Notes under the pieces: model-generated
The model's input: the letters and a program-made list of their open reading frames with translations, nothing else
Databases searched by the model: none
What the model was told of the DNA's origin: nothing
Position numbers and translations under genes: made by a program
Source: Microbacteriaceae bacterium
GTDB taxonomy: Bacteria > Actinomycetota > Actinomycetes > Actinomycetales > Microbacteriaceae
Length of the DNA: 36,712 nucleotides
Direction: 5' to 3'
NCBI GenBank assembly: GCA_947378555.1
Contig: CANCKM010000011.1
Span: 1 to 36,712 of the forward strand
Shown here: positions 25,008-33,192 of the stretch, piece by piece
Layout of the letters: every line of letters begins with the position of its first letter
How positions within the stretch are numbered: position 1 is the first letter of the stretch

Positions 25008-26341
25008 TGGCGACCCTAATTCGCATGCCCGAGGTGGCAGCTGGAGCAACCGAGATTGTTCTTTCCAAGTGGCTCGTATCGGTTGGCGACCAGGTTAATG
25101 CCGGCGACCTGATAGCCGAGATGGAGACCGAAAAGGCCGTTGTCGACTATGCCTCCGATTTTGGGGGCAAGGTTCACCGCATTTTGGTTGCCGAGGGTGC
25201 CGACGTGGAGGTCGGTTCGCCGATTCTGATTCTGCTTGACGACAGTGAAGCCGGTTCCGCGGGTGACGCACTTCTCGGAGACGGGGGTGCAACAATTGCA
25301 ACCCCGGCGGCACAGCCGGTTGCCGAGCAACCAGCCGCACCATCGTCGCCGGTGGTTTCACCGGTTGTTTCGCCAGTCATTGCGACTGTTTCACCGGTTG
25401 TTTCGCCAGTTATTGTGGCCGCACCCGTTGCCCCTTCGGGCGATCGAACTTTTGTCAGCCCACTGGTGCGAAAGCTCGCCCGCGAAACGGGTGTCGATCT
25501 TGCACAGGTGGTTGGCACCGGCCCGAATGGGCGAAAGGTTAGGCGCGATTTAGAGGCCTACCTCGCTAACCGTCCCGCCGCTTCAACTGTCCAGCCAACT
25601 CAGCAACCGGCCTCCCAAGCTTCTGCAACCTTGGCATCCGGCAACGTATCGCACGAACCCGCCGGCTTCACGGCTGTGCCACACACCGGAATGCGCAGAG
25701 CCATCGCACGTCGGCTCACCGAGAGCAAGTCGACCGTGCCACACTTCTACCTTTCGGCCGACTGCAACGTCGACGAGCTGCTTGAACTGAGGAAGCGCAT
25801 CAATGCAGCCTCTCCCGTCAAGATTTCGGTAAACGACCTAGTGGTTAGAGCCGTCGCTCTTGCCCTGGTCGATGTTCCAGAAGCCAACGTGATCTGGACT
25901 CCTGAGGCGATGCGCAGATTCGATTCGGTTGACATTTCGGTTGCTGTCTCAACCGACGGCGGATTGTTGACACCAATCGTTCGAAGTGCCGAGAAGCGTT
26001 CACTCACTAACCTGAGTGCAGAAATCGCGGATTTGGCAACGCGTTCAAGATCCGGAAAGTTGCGTCAAGATGAGCTGGAGGGTGGCAGTTTTGCCGTCAC
26101 CAATCTTGGAATGTTCGGCACGAAAGAGTTCGCCGCGATTCTGAACCCACCTCAGTCAGGAATCTTGGCCGTCGGCGCCGCTAGCAAACGGGCGGTAGTT
26201 ATTGATGATGAAATCTCGATTGCAAACATCATGACCGTCACGTTGTCAGCCGATCACCGAGCAATCGATGGCGCCTTAGCTGCGCAATGGTTGGCGGCTT
26301 TTGTGAGCCGCATCGAGAACCCTCTCTCGATGCTGATTTGA
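25007..26341 (+). CDS. 2-oxoacid dehydrogenase E2 (dihydrolipoamide acyltransferase)
   Basis: Lipoyl domain METEKAVVDYAS, peripheral-subunit-binding domain SPLVRKLARETGVDLAQVVGTGPNGRKVRRDLEAYL, catalytic SADHRAIDGALAAQWL; TAATG overlap with E1. Confidence 0.97.
   Translation: MATLIRMPEVAAGATEIVLSKWLVSVGDQVNAGDLIAEMETEKAVVDYASDFGGKVHRILVAEGADVEVGSPILILLDDSEAGSAGDALLGDGGATIATPAAQPVAEQPAAPSSPVVSPVVSPVIATVSPVVSPVIVAAPVAPSGDRTFVSPLVRKLARETGVDLAQVVGTGPNGRKVRRDLEAYLANRPAASTVQPTQQPASQASATLASGNVSHEPAGFTAVPHTGMRRAIARRLTESKSTVPHFYLSADCNVDELLELRKRINAASPVKISVNDLVVRAVALALVDVPEANVIWTPEAMRRFDSVDISVAVSTDGGLLTPIVRSAEKRSLTNLSAEIADLATRSRSGKLRQDELEGGSFAVTNLGMFGTKEFAAILNPPQSGILAVGAASKRAVVIDDEISIANIMTVTLSADHRAIDGALAAQWLAAFVSRIENPLSMLI
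25355..25415. repeat. Direct repeat encoding Val-Ser-Pro-rich E2 interdomain linker
   Basis: gtttcaccggttgtttcgccagtcattg and gtttcaccggttgtttcgccagttattg, 33-bp period, one difference. Confidence 0.9.
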
Positions 26342-26345
26342 GTCG

Positions 26346-27089
26346 CTATTTGACTTCTTGATCGGCGCTTCGAACGCGGCCGAGCTTGACGTTTTTCGCG
26401 TCCTCCATCAACTTCAAGACGTCAACAGCGGACTTAGCCTCACGCTGCGGTGTCAGTCCATCGCTGTGACCGAGGTCGCTCAAGTTCTGGTAGACCACGT
26501 CCTTGGTTCCAATGACGAACCAGATTCCGCGGGCCGGCTTGCTCGACTTGTTTTCATAAAGGTGCGGGCGCCCGGCATCAAAACTGAAGGAATCACCGGG
26601 GAACAACTCGTAGGTTTCCCATTCGACGCGCAGGGTAAGTGTTCCCTCAATAATCACGCCATACTCGATAGCCGCGTGGCGCATGAGTTTGCCCTCAACC
26701 GAGCTCGAACTGCCAGGAGCGTAAGTCACCATTAGAGGATCGGCGACGTCACTTCCACCATCGGCTAGGCGCTCCCAGAGAACACCGTTTTCCATCTCGA
26801 TGACTGGGTTGTCGCTGCGTCGACGCACAATGCTGTCATCCCCAGCTTTATAGCCCTGCGCCGGCGCCTTCTGCGCTTTGTCAGATTGCTGACCACGCAT
26901 CAGTCCATCAAGAGAAATGCCGAGGTGGTTGACAAGGGCATAGAGGGTGCTGACCGAAGGTTGGGTTTTTCCGGTTTCGACCTGAGAAAGCAAGCTTGCG
27001 GATACTCCCACGGCACTCGCCACATTTCTCAGGCTGAGCTTTTGTGCAAGTCGCACTCTGCGAAGCTCATTGCCGATATCCAAATTCAC
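26346..27089 (-). CDS. XRE-family regulator with C-terminal cupin domain
   Basis: HTH LRRVRLAQKLSLRNVASAVGVSASLLSQVETGKTQPSVSTLYALVNHLGISLDGL, then cupin YGVIIEGTLTLRVEWETYELFPGDSFSFDAGRPHLYENKSSKPARGIWFV. Confidence 0.95.
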   Translation of the reverse strand: MNLDIGNELRRVRLAQKLSLRNVASAVGVSASLLSQVETGKTQPSVSTLYALVNHLGISLDGLMRGQQSDKAQKAPAQGYKAGDDSIVRRRSDNPVIEMENGVLWERLADGGSDVADPLMVTYAPGSSSSVEGKLMRHAAIEYGVIIEGTLTLRVEWETYELFPGDSFSFDAGRPHLYENKSSKPARGIWFVIGTKDVVYQNLSDLGHSDGLTPQREAKSAVDVLKLMEDAKNVKLGRVRSADQEVK

Positions 27090-27171
27090 GTGTTGCCCCT
27101 GTTTTCTTAGATTGCGATTAATGCCCGGTTAGTAATCCTTACTTCACAAATCTAACCGAAAAACTTACAAC

Positions 27172-27183
27172 GAAAGCGCTTTC
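27172..27183. promoter_or_regulatory. Candidate operator palindrome
   Basis: Perfect 12-bp palindrome gaaagcgctttc, resembling LacI/GalR-type operators, ~86 bp upstream of the eboE-like gene. Confidence 0.5.
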
Positions 27184-27268
27184 TCTGCACTTTACAGGTT
27201 CTCACTCGTTTTTGTGTTTAGCAACACTGCACATAGAATTAGCCGAAACATCGACGCGGAGGTAAGCA

Positions 27269-28468
27269 ATGGAGCTTAAAAACGGACTGGGTCACCTGAG
27301 TTATTCAACCTTGGTGCACGCCGGAGACACTTGGCAAGAAATGAACGCCAGCCTGAGGCAGTTCGTACCAGCGGTCAAGGCCCGCGTTTCCCCCGACAAC
27401 CCCTTCGCGGTTTCACTTCGCATCTCGGCCGCCTCTGCCAAAACACTCACCGAGAGTGCCGCCGAGCGCCAGTCGCTGGCTGATTTCTTGGCCAAGGAAG
27501 CTCTATACGTCTACACGGTAAACGCCTTCCCCTACGGCCCATTCAAGGGCGACCTCGTCATGGAGCGTGTCTACGAGCCAGACTGGACCACCGATGCGCG
27601 CGTGGATTACACGAACTCCGTGGCCGACATCCTCGCCGAAATCTCTCCGGCCTCGGTGAATCCATCGATTCAAAGCGCTCCTTTGGCGTTCAAGCCGAAA
27701 GTCACCGACGATGGATACATTGCCAAGTTCACCACCAACGTGTTCAGGGTGGTTGCACACCTGCTCGCGCTCGAGAATTCGACTGGCCGCAGAGTCAAGC
27801 TGGCCCTCGAGCCGGAACCCGCCTGCTATCTCGAGACCACCGATGAGACCGTCGCCTTTTTCACCGAGCGAATTTACAGCGAGGCGGGAATCCGAGAGTT
27901 GGCGGCCATCGCCGGAATCCCGGTCAGCGAGGCCGAGGGTGCGATGCGACGCTACCTGGGAATCGTTTTTGACATCGGGCATCAAGCCGTTGGGTTTGAA
28001 GACATCACCGATTCTCTCAAGAAGCTTGTCGCCGCGGGAATCCCCATCTTCAAGCTTCAGGAGGCAGCTGCGCTCTGGGTGCAGTCGCTTTCGCTAGAGA
28101 TGCTGCCGGCTCTAAGAAAGTTCACAGACACCATTTACCTGAGCCAGAGTTCCCTGCTGCGCAATGGTGAAATCACCAAGTTCTTGAACCTGGGCGAGGC
28201 GCTTGACGCATATGAGGCGAACCCGGTCGAGACCGAAATGCGCACTCACTTTCACGTGCCGGTGTTCCTCGAGGAACTGGGGCCATTTCGCACCACGCGC
28301 TTCGCGGTTCAAGATGCACTTCGCATGCACCGCGAGCAACCACTCTCGGATCACCTCGAAATCGAAACCTACACCTGGGATGTTCTGCCGCCCGAACTCA
28401 AGACCGGCGATATCATCGAGTACGTGACCCGCGAACTCGAATTTGTGCGCAATGAACTGATTGGCTAA
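27269..28468 (+). CDS. EboE-like TIM-barrel (sugar phosphate isomerase/epimerase-like) protein
   Basis: GHLSYSTLVHAGDTWQEMNASLRQFVPAVKARVSPDNPFAVSLRIS, YVYTVNAFPYGPFKGDLVMERVYEPDWTTDARVDYT, LALEPEPACYLETTDETVAFF, GIVFDIGHQAVGFED: matches remembered EboE-type pattern; ggagg Shine-Dalgarno. Confidence 0.75.
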   Translation: MELKNGLGHLSYSTLVHAGDTWQEMNASLRQFVPAVKARVSPDNPFAVSLRISAASAKTLTESAAERQSLADFLAKEALYVYTVNAFPYGPFKGDLVMERVYEPDWTTDARVDYTNSVADILAEISPASVNPSIQSAPLAFKPKVTDDGYIAKFTTNVFRVVAHLLALENSTGRRVKLALEPEPACYLETTDETVAFFTERIYSEAGIRELAAIAGIPVSEAEGAMRRYLGIVFDIGHQAVGFEDITDSLKKLVAAGIPIFKLQEAAALWVQSLSLEMLPALRKFTDTIYLSQSSLLRNGEITKFLNLGEALDAYEANPVETEMRTHFHVPVFLEELGPFRTTRFAVQDALRMHREQPLSDHLEIETYTWDVLPPELKTGDIIEYVTRELEFVRNELIG

Positions 28469-28470
28469 AG

Positions 28471-29349
28471 ATGACTAACCTAAAGACTGTTTCACTGATT
28501 GGGCTCGGTTCGATGGGGCGTGCACTTGGCGCAAGACTCATCGAGCAGGGCTTCGATCTCGAGGTTTGGAATCGCTCGCAGGAGCCCGTAGCAGAATTGG
28601 TTGCACTTGGGGCACGCCGGGTCGATTTGAAGCAGGCCTTTCAAAATGAGACGGTAATCTCTTTTCTCAGCAATGACGCAGCGGCCCTCGAAGTTTTCAG
28701 CGATGAACTGCTCGAATCGGCTGAATCCAATGCAATCCACATCAACATGTCAACTCTGAGCACCGACGCCTCCAGGGTTTTGGCTGCCCGGCATGCGCAG
28801 CACAACGTTGCCTACCTGGCATCCCCCGTGCTCGGAAGACCGGCCGCAATCACCGCCGGAAAGCTCCTGATTATTGCGGCCGGTGCCGAAACGGATTTGA
28901 CCAAGGTTATGCCCGTGCTGGAAAAACTCAGCGCCAAGGTTTGGTTCGTTGGCGAACAACATGAAAAGTCAAACCTGGTCAAGATTGGGCTTAACTACAA
29001 CATCATCCACGCTCTCCAAGCATTGGGTGAGTCGGTTTCTTTGATTGAAGCCGGCGGGGTCGACCCGCTAACCTTCATCGAGATACTCACTCACACCGCC
29101 TTCTCAGGCGCTGTGTATTCGGGTTATGGCCCGATGATCGTGAATCGCCAATATGAACCGGCCGGATTTGCCATGGCCCTTGGGCTCAAAGACGTGAAGC
29201 TGGTTGAGCAGGCAGCGGCCGAGCTCAGCCTAAAGTTGCCGGTTGCGCCAATCCTGCGTGAACTTTTCGAAACCGCTTTAGAGGATCCATCGCTCGCAAA
29301 GCTGGACTGGTCAGCGGTGGCCGAGGTCACTAGGCAACACAAAATTTAG
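28471..29349 (+). CDS. NAD(P)-dependent beta-hydroxyacid dehydrogenase family oxidoreductase
   Basis: SLIGLGSMGRALGARLIEQGFDLEVWNRS, SPVLGRPAAITAGKLLIIAAG, SNLVKIGLNYNII; starts 3 nt after the end of the eboE-like gene. Confidence 0.88.
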   Translation: MTNLKTVSLIGLGSMGRALGARLIEQGFDLEVWNRSQEPVAELVALGARRVDLKQAFQNETVISFLSNDAAALEVFSDELLESAESNAIHINMSTLSTDASRVLAARHAQHNVAYLASPVLGRPAAITAGKLLIIAAGAETDLTKVMPVLEKLSAKVWFVGEQHEKSNLVKIGLNYNIIHALQALGESVSLIEAGGVDPLTFIEILTHTAFSGAVYSGYGPMIVNRQYEPAGFAMALGLKDVKLVEQAAAELSLKLPVAPILRELFETALEDPSLAKLDWSAVAEVTRQHKI

Positions 29350-29354
29350 TCAAT

Positions 29355-29393
29355 AAAAAAGCCGGTCAAACTTTCGTTTTGACCGGCTTTTTT
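29355..29393. terminator. Bidirectional intrinsic terminator
   Basis: aaaaaagccggtcaaa-ctttcgt-tttgaccggctttttt: 16-bp stem including the A/T tracts, between convergent genes. Confidence 0.95.
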
Positions 29394-29402
29394 GTGCCTG
29401 GA

Positions 29403-31919
29403 TTATGCCTGCTTGATAGCCATCTTGCGGTTTCTAGCGATGCTGAAGATTACTGCGGCAACCAAAATCAGCAGAGCCTGCAGAATGTATTGCCACATTT
29501 GGTCGAGGCCAAGGAACACCGTTGAGTTCAAGACCTGGATCAACAGCACCGACCCCATCAGGGTTCCAACAAACGTGCCACGACCGCCAAGCAGGCTGGT
29601 GCCACCAAGCACCACGGCCGTGATGCTGGTAAGTGTGTAGCCAACGCCCTGTGAAGCATCACCGATGCCAATCTGAGCCATGAGCATGACTCCGCCCAGA
29701 GAGGTAAAGAGCGCGGAGATTACGTAGGCACCGATTATGGTTCGGGTCACCTTTACGCCAACTCGGCGGGCCGATTCCTCATTCGAGCCAACCGCGCGCA
29801 ACTGCCAACCCCACCGGCGCTTGCGCAGCAAAAACTCCATGCCCAAGGTTGCCAAGACGAGCACCACGAAGGCCGCCGGAATCGGGCCCAGTTTGGTTGT
29901 AATCAGCATCGCAAGCCCACCGTTGATGTAGCCACCGGGGTTATTTCTAAGCAAGAAGGCAAAACCACCAAGTGCAATGTAGGTGGTCAGAGTCGCCGCA
30001 ATTGCCGTGAACTTTCCAAAGCGAATCAACGAGCTGTTCACAAGACCTACCACGATGGATACTGCGATCATCGTGATGAAGCCCAGCAAGATCGAAAGCA
30101 GTGGTGACTCATCGTTTATGAAGAACGAGGCAACTACTACCAGCAATCCCGCGAGAGGCCCGACTGCGAGGTCGATGCCACCGGTCATCATGACCACGGT
30201 TTGGCCAAGAGCTATGAACCCGAGGGCGGTCACCAAAATCAAGATTGAACTGATATTGAATGCACCCAGGTAATTGGCGTTGAGCGTGAAGATGTAGCCA
30301 CCCAGCACCACCATCACAAGAGCTAGCAGAGCGGGTGGAGCGTAGTCACCCTTCATGAAGCGACTGAAGCGATCACGAAGCGATGGCTTTTCACCGGAAG
30401 CTTGCTCGCGGTTGGCTCGCTCGATGCGCACGGCCTGGGTGGTTGATGTCACGGCAGCGTGAATCATCTTTTCTTCGCTGTTTTCATCGGCAACCAAGGT
30501 TCTGACCACGTGTCCACGTGACAAGACGTAAACCGTGTCACAGAGACCTTCGAGTTCCTTGGCGTCGGACGAGGCAACAACCACTGGAATGCCCCTGGCC
30601 GAGGCTTCGCGCAAAATCTCGTAAAGTTCGGCGCGGGCACCAACGTCAACGCCCTGAGTTGGTTCGTCAGCCAAAATCACGATTGGGTCTGAGAGCAGAG
30701 CCCTGGCCATAACGACCTTTTGCTGGTTTCCACCAGAAAGTGATGAAACCGGAGCCTCTTGACTCGCGGCCTTGACCGAGAGCGAGGTGAGGGTTTGCTG
30801 CACGGTGCTGTCTTCGACTTTGCGGCTCAGGAAGCCACGAACCTTAAACTTCTTAAGTGCGGCGAGGGAAGCGTTTTCGCGCACCGACATGCGCATGATG
30901 ACGCCCTCGCGCTGCCTATCGGCGGGCATGAGCGCTGCTCTGCCGTTCAGTTGCGGAGCAAGTTTTTCTTCACCGTTGATCTCGATTGTTCCGGTGAACT
31001 CGCGCTGCCCAGCCAAGGCCTTCAGCAGTTCGCTTTGTCCGTTGCCGACGACTCCCGCGATTCCGATGATTTGCCCGGGGAAAGCTTCGAGGTCGACGTT
31101 GGTAAAGCCGTCACCGGTTAGACCCTTGACACTAAGGTTTGGCTTCTGGTCGGCGGTGGTGGTGTGCTTTGGAGGGAAGCTGGATTTGAGTTCGCGACCA
31201 ATGATTAGTGCCAAAAGTTCGGCGTCGGTGATCTCTGAAATCAGAGAGGTTGCCCTTAGCTTGCCGTCACGCAGCACGGTGACTCGTTGGGCCACCTGAC
31301 GGACTTCGGCCAACCGGTGGGTGATGTAAACCACTGCGGTTCCCCGCTCCACCTCGTTTGCCACAAGGCTGAAAAGCAACTCGACCGAATCTTGACCAAG
31401 GGCCGCGGTCGGCTCATCGAGGACGAGTATCTTCGGCTGGGTGGCCAGCGCCTTTGCGATTTCAAGCAGATGCTTCTGAGCGATTGTGAGCTCTTCTACC
31501 CTTTGGCGAAGAGAAATTTTGAGACCGACTCGAGCCAGTATCTCGGCGCCAAGTTTCTCGGCAACCTGACCTTTGAATATGTCGGATGAAAGGGCGACCT
31601 GGATATTCTCGAGGACAGTGAGGTCTGGCAAGACCGCCGGGTGTTGGTGAACGATTGCGATGCCGAGACTGGCCGCTAGGGCTGGAGTGAGCGAGGAGTA
31701 TTCCTTGCCGTGAACCAACAGGTCTCCGGAACTTGGGGCAACCGTGCCCGAGGCAACGTTCATGAGGGTGGACTTGCCGGCACCATTTTCGCCGAGAAGT
31801 GCGTGCACTTCACCTGGCAGTATTTCGAGGGATACCTCGGTTAAAGCGGCAACGCCAGCATAGTTTTTCGAAATGCTCCGCAGTTGCATAACCGCATCTT
31901 GAGCTTTGGCGTTTGGCAC
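29403..31919 (-). CDS. Second fused sugar ABC transporter ATPase (two NBDs) and RbsC-type permease
   Basis: 838-aa uninterrupted ORF. NBD1: GENGAGKST, LVLDEPTAALG, ITHR. NBD2: GVVGNGQSE, LSGGNQQKVVMARAL, ILADEPTQGVD. C-terminal multi-pass domain with MTGGIDLAVGPLAGL and SITAVVLGGTSLLGGRGT. Confidence 0.93.
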   Translation of the reverse strand: MPNAKAQDAVMQLRSISKNYAGVAALTEVSLEILPGEVHALLGENGAGKSTLMNVASGTVAPSSGDLLVHGKEYSSLTPALAASLGIAIVHQHPAVLPDLTVLENIQVALSSDIFKGQVAEKLGAEILARVGLKISLRQRVEELTIAQKHLLEIAKALATQPKILVLDEPTAALGQDSVELLFSLVANEVERGTAVVYITHRLAEVRQVAQRVTVLRDGKLRATSLISEITDAELLALIIGRELKSSFPPKHTTTADQKPNLSVKGLTGDGFTNVDLEAFPGQIIGIAGVVGNGQSELLKALAGQREFTGTIEINGEEKLAPQLNGRAALMPADRQREGVIMRMSVRENASLAALKKFKVRGFLSRKVEDSTVQQTLTSLSVKAASQEAPVSSLSGGNQQKVVMARALLSDPIVILADEPTQGVDVGARAELYEILREASARGIPVVVASSDAKELEGLCDTVYVLSRGHVVRTLVADENSEEKMIHAAVTSTTQAVRIERANREQASGEKPSLRDRFSRFMKGDYAPPALLALVMVVLGGYIFTLNANYLGAFNISSILILVTALGFIALGQTVVMMTGGIDLAVGPLAGLLVVVASFFINDESPLLSILLGFITMIAVSIVVGLVNSSLIRFGKFTAIAATLTTYIALGGFAFLLRNNPGGYINGGLAMLITTKLGPIPAAFVVLVLATLGMEFLLRKRRWGWQLRAVGSNEESARRVGVKVTRTIIGAYVISALFTSLGGVMLMAQIGIGDASQGVGYTLTSITAVVLGGTSLLGGRGTFVGTLMGSVLLIQVLNSTVFLGLDQMWQYILQALLILVAAVIFSIARNRKMAIKQA

Positions 31920-31969
31920 TTTGTTTCTCCCTCTTTGCGGGTTTCTTTCGTTTTGAACCTAAATGGTGT

Positions 31970-31999
31970 CTGGGTCGGCCCTCGAAAGAGCCGACCCAG
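31970..31999 (-). repeat. Hairpin between SBP gene and ATPase-permease gene
   Basis: ctgggtcggc-cctcgaaaga-gccgacccag: 10-bp perfect stem, no T-run, 19 nt after the SBP stop. Confidence 0.85.
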
Positions 32000-32018
32000 C
32001 TACCTAACTATTTCTTTA

Positions 32019-33110
32019 TTACTTTAGAAGCGCGTTCTGGTCATCAGCTGACATCTGAGCTGAGATGTAGATGTCGCCTGATAGGTCCTTACGGCACTGA
32101 ACCTTGCTTGGAGTGCCCGAGACTGAGTCTTCGAACATTGGAGCTTCGAACTTCGATGAGCTAGGAACCACACCACCGGTTGCGCGAGCAACAGCCTGCT
32201 GGATGGCAAGGCGTACGTTGTCGTTTCCGGTTGCTACGGTCATAAGCTTGAAGTCAGGGTTGGCTGCCTTGTTGTCTTCAAAGAAGCAACCAAGAACGTT
32301 GCCGTCTGAAGTTGCCAATGCTGGGATTGAGCGACCACTCTTGGTGAACTGTGGAAGCGCGCCAACCAGTGAAGGACCGAAGTCCGACATGATGACATCG
32401 ATCTTTGGGTTCTTAGCGATTGCTGCGGTCAGCACCTGCTGGGTCAACGAAGGGTCCCAGTTGGTAACTTCGAATGGCTTCTCGCCGATGTACTTGTACT
32501 TCGGGTCGGTCAGTACTGACTCAAAACCGGTTCTCTCGTCAACGCCCTGGCTGTTTCCAGCCGGTCCGCTCAAGAACAGGATGTTTGCGCCGTCAGGGAA
32601 GTTGGCCTTGACCCAGTTGCCCCAGTTGACACCGTCGGTGACAAAGTCTGCTCCAACGAAGGTTGAGTAGTCAACGCCGTCTTTTCCGCCAGGGAACACG
32701 CGGTAAGGAACGGTGATGACGCCAGCCTGGAATGCACTGCGAAGAGCAGGCAACATGGCCTCTCCGGCGTCAGGGAATACAACTAGAGCGTTAATGCCCT
32801 TGGCAACCATTCCCTGGATGTCTGAGATGCTCTTCTGGGTGTCGCCCTGGCCGTCAGCGTATTCCAACTTGGTGATGCTGGCACACTTGGCAACTTCGTC
32901 TTTACCTGCAGCGGTAGTGACCAAACGCCAGCTGTTTCCACCGAAACCGTCAAGAAGACCAAGGGTCGCCTTGTTTGGTCCACACCATGAAGGGCCGTCT
33001 GAACTAGCGGTTGTTTCCGTTGGGGCTGAGGTCGTTGCACAGCCCGCAAGGATTAGAGCAGCTGCAGTGGCGGCGGTAATGGCCATTGCTACTTTGCGAT
33101 GACTAATCAT
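32019..33110 (-). CDS. Sugar ABC transporter substrate-binding lipoprotein (RbsB-like)
   Basis: Lipobox LILAGCATTS after MISHRKVAMAITAATAAA; PBP-like LGLLDGFGGNSWRLVTTAAGKDEVAKC, VAKGINALVVFPDAGEAMLPALRSAFQAGVITVPY. Start assigned to ATG 33110 with ggagg upstream. Confidence 0.88.
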   Translation of the reverse strand: MISHRKVAMAITAATAAALILAGCATTSAPTETTASSDGPSWCGPNKATLGLLDGFGGNSWRLVTTAAGKDEVAKCASITKLEYADGQGDTQKSISDIQGMVAKGINALVVFPDAGEAMLPALRSAFQAGVITVPYRVFPGGKDGVDYSTFVGADFVTDGVNWGNWVKANFPDGANILFLSGPAGNSQGVDERTGFESVLTDPKYKYIGEKPFEVTNWDPSLTQQVLTAAIAKNPKIDVIMSDFGPSLVGALPQFTKSGRSIPALATSDGNVLGCFFEDNKAANPDFKLMTVATGNDNVRLAIQQAVARATGGVVPSSSKFEAPMFEDSVSGTPSKVQCRKDLSGDIYISAQMSADDQNALLK

Positions 33111-33192
33111 CTTGTTTCCTCCATCTAAATTGCACAACATCACTGTCGGCACTTTATACCTCGAAGCCGGCGGCAAAGAGGTGATTTTCTAC

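Noticed and set aside
32104-32670. 188-aa plus-strand ORF antisense to the second RbsB-like gene
   Set aside because: Fully antisense to a confidently identified SBP; typical shadow ORF of codon-biased DNA, no own Shine-Dalgarno or motif.
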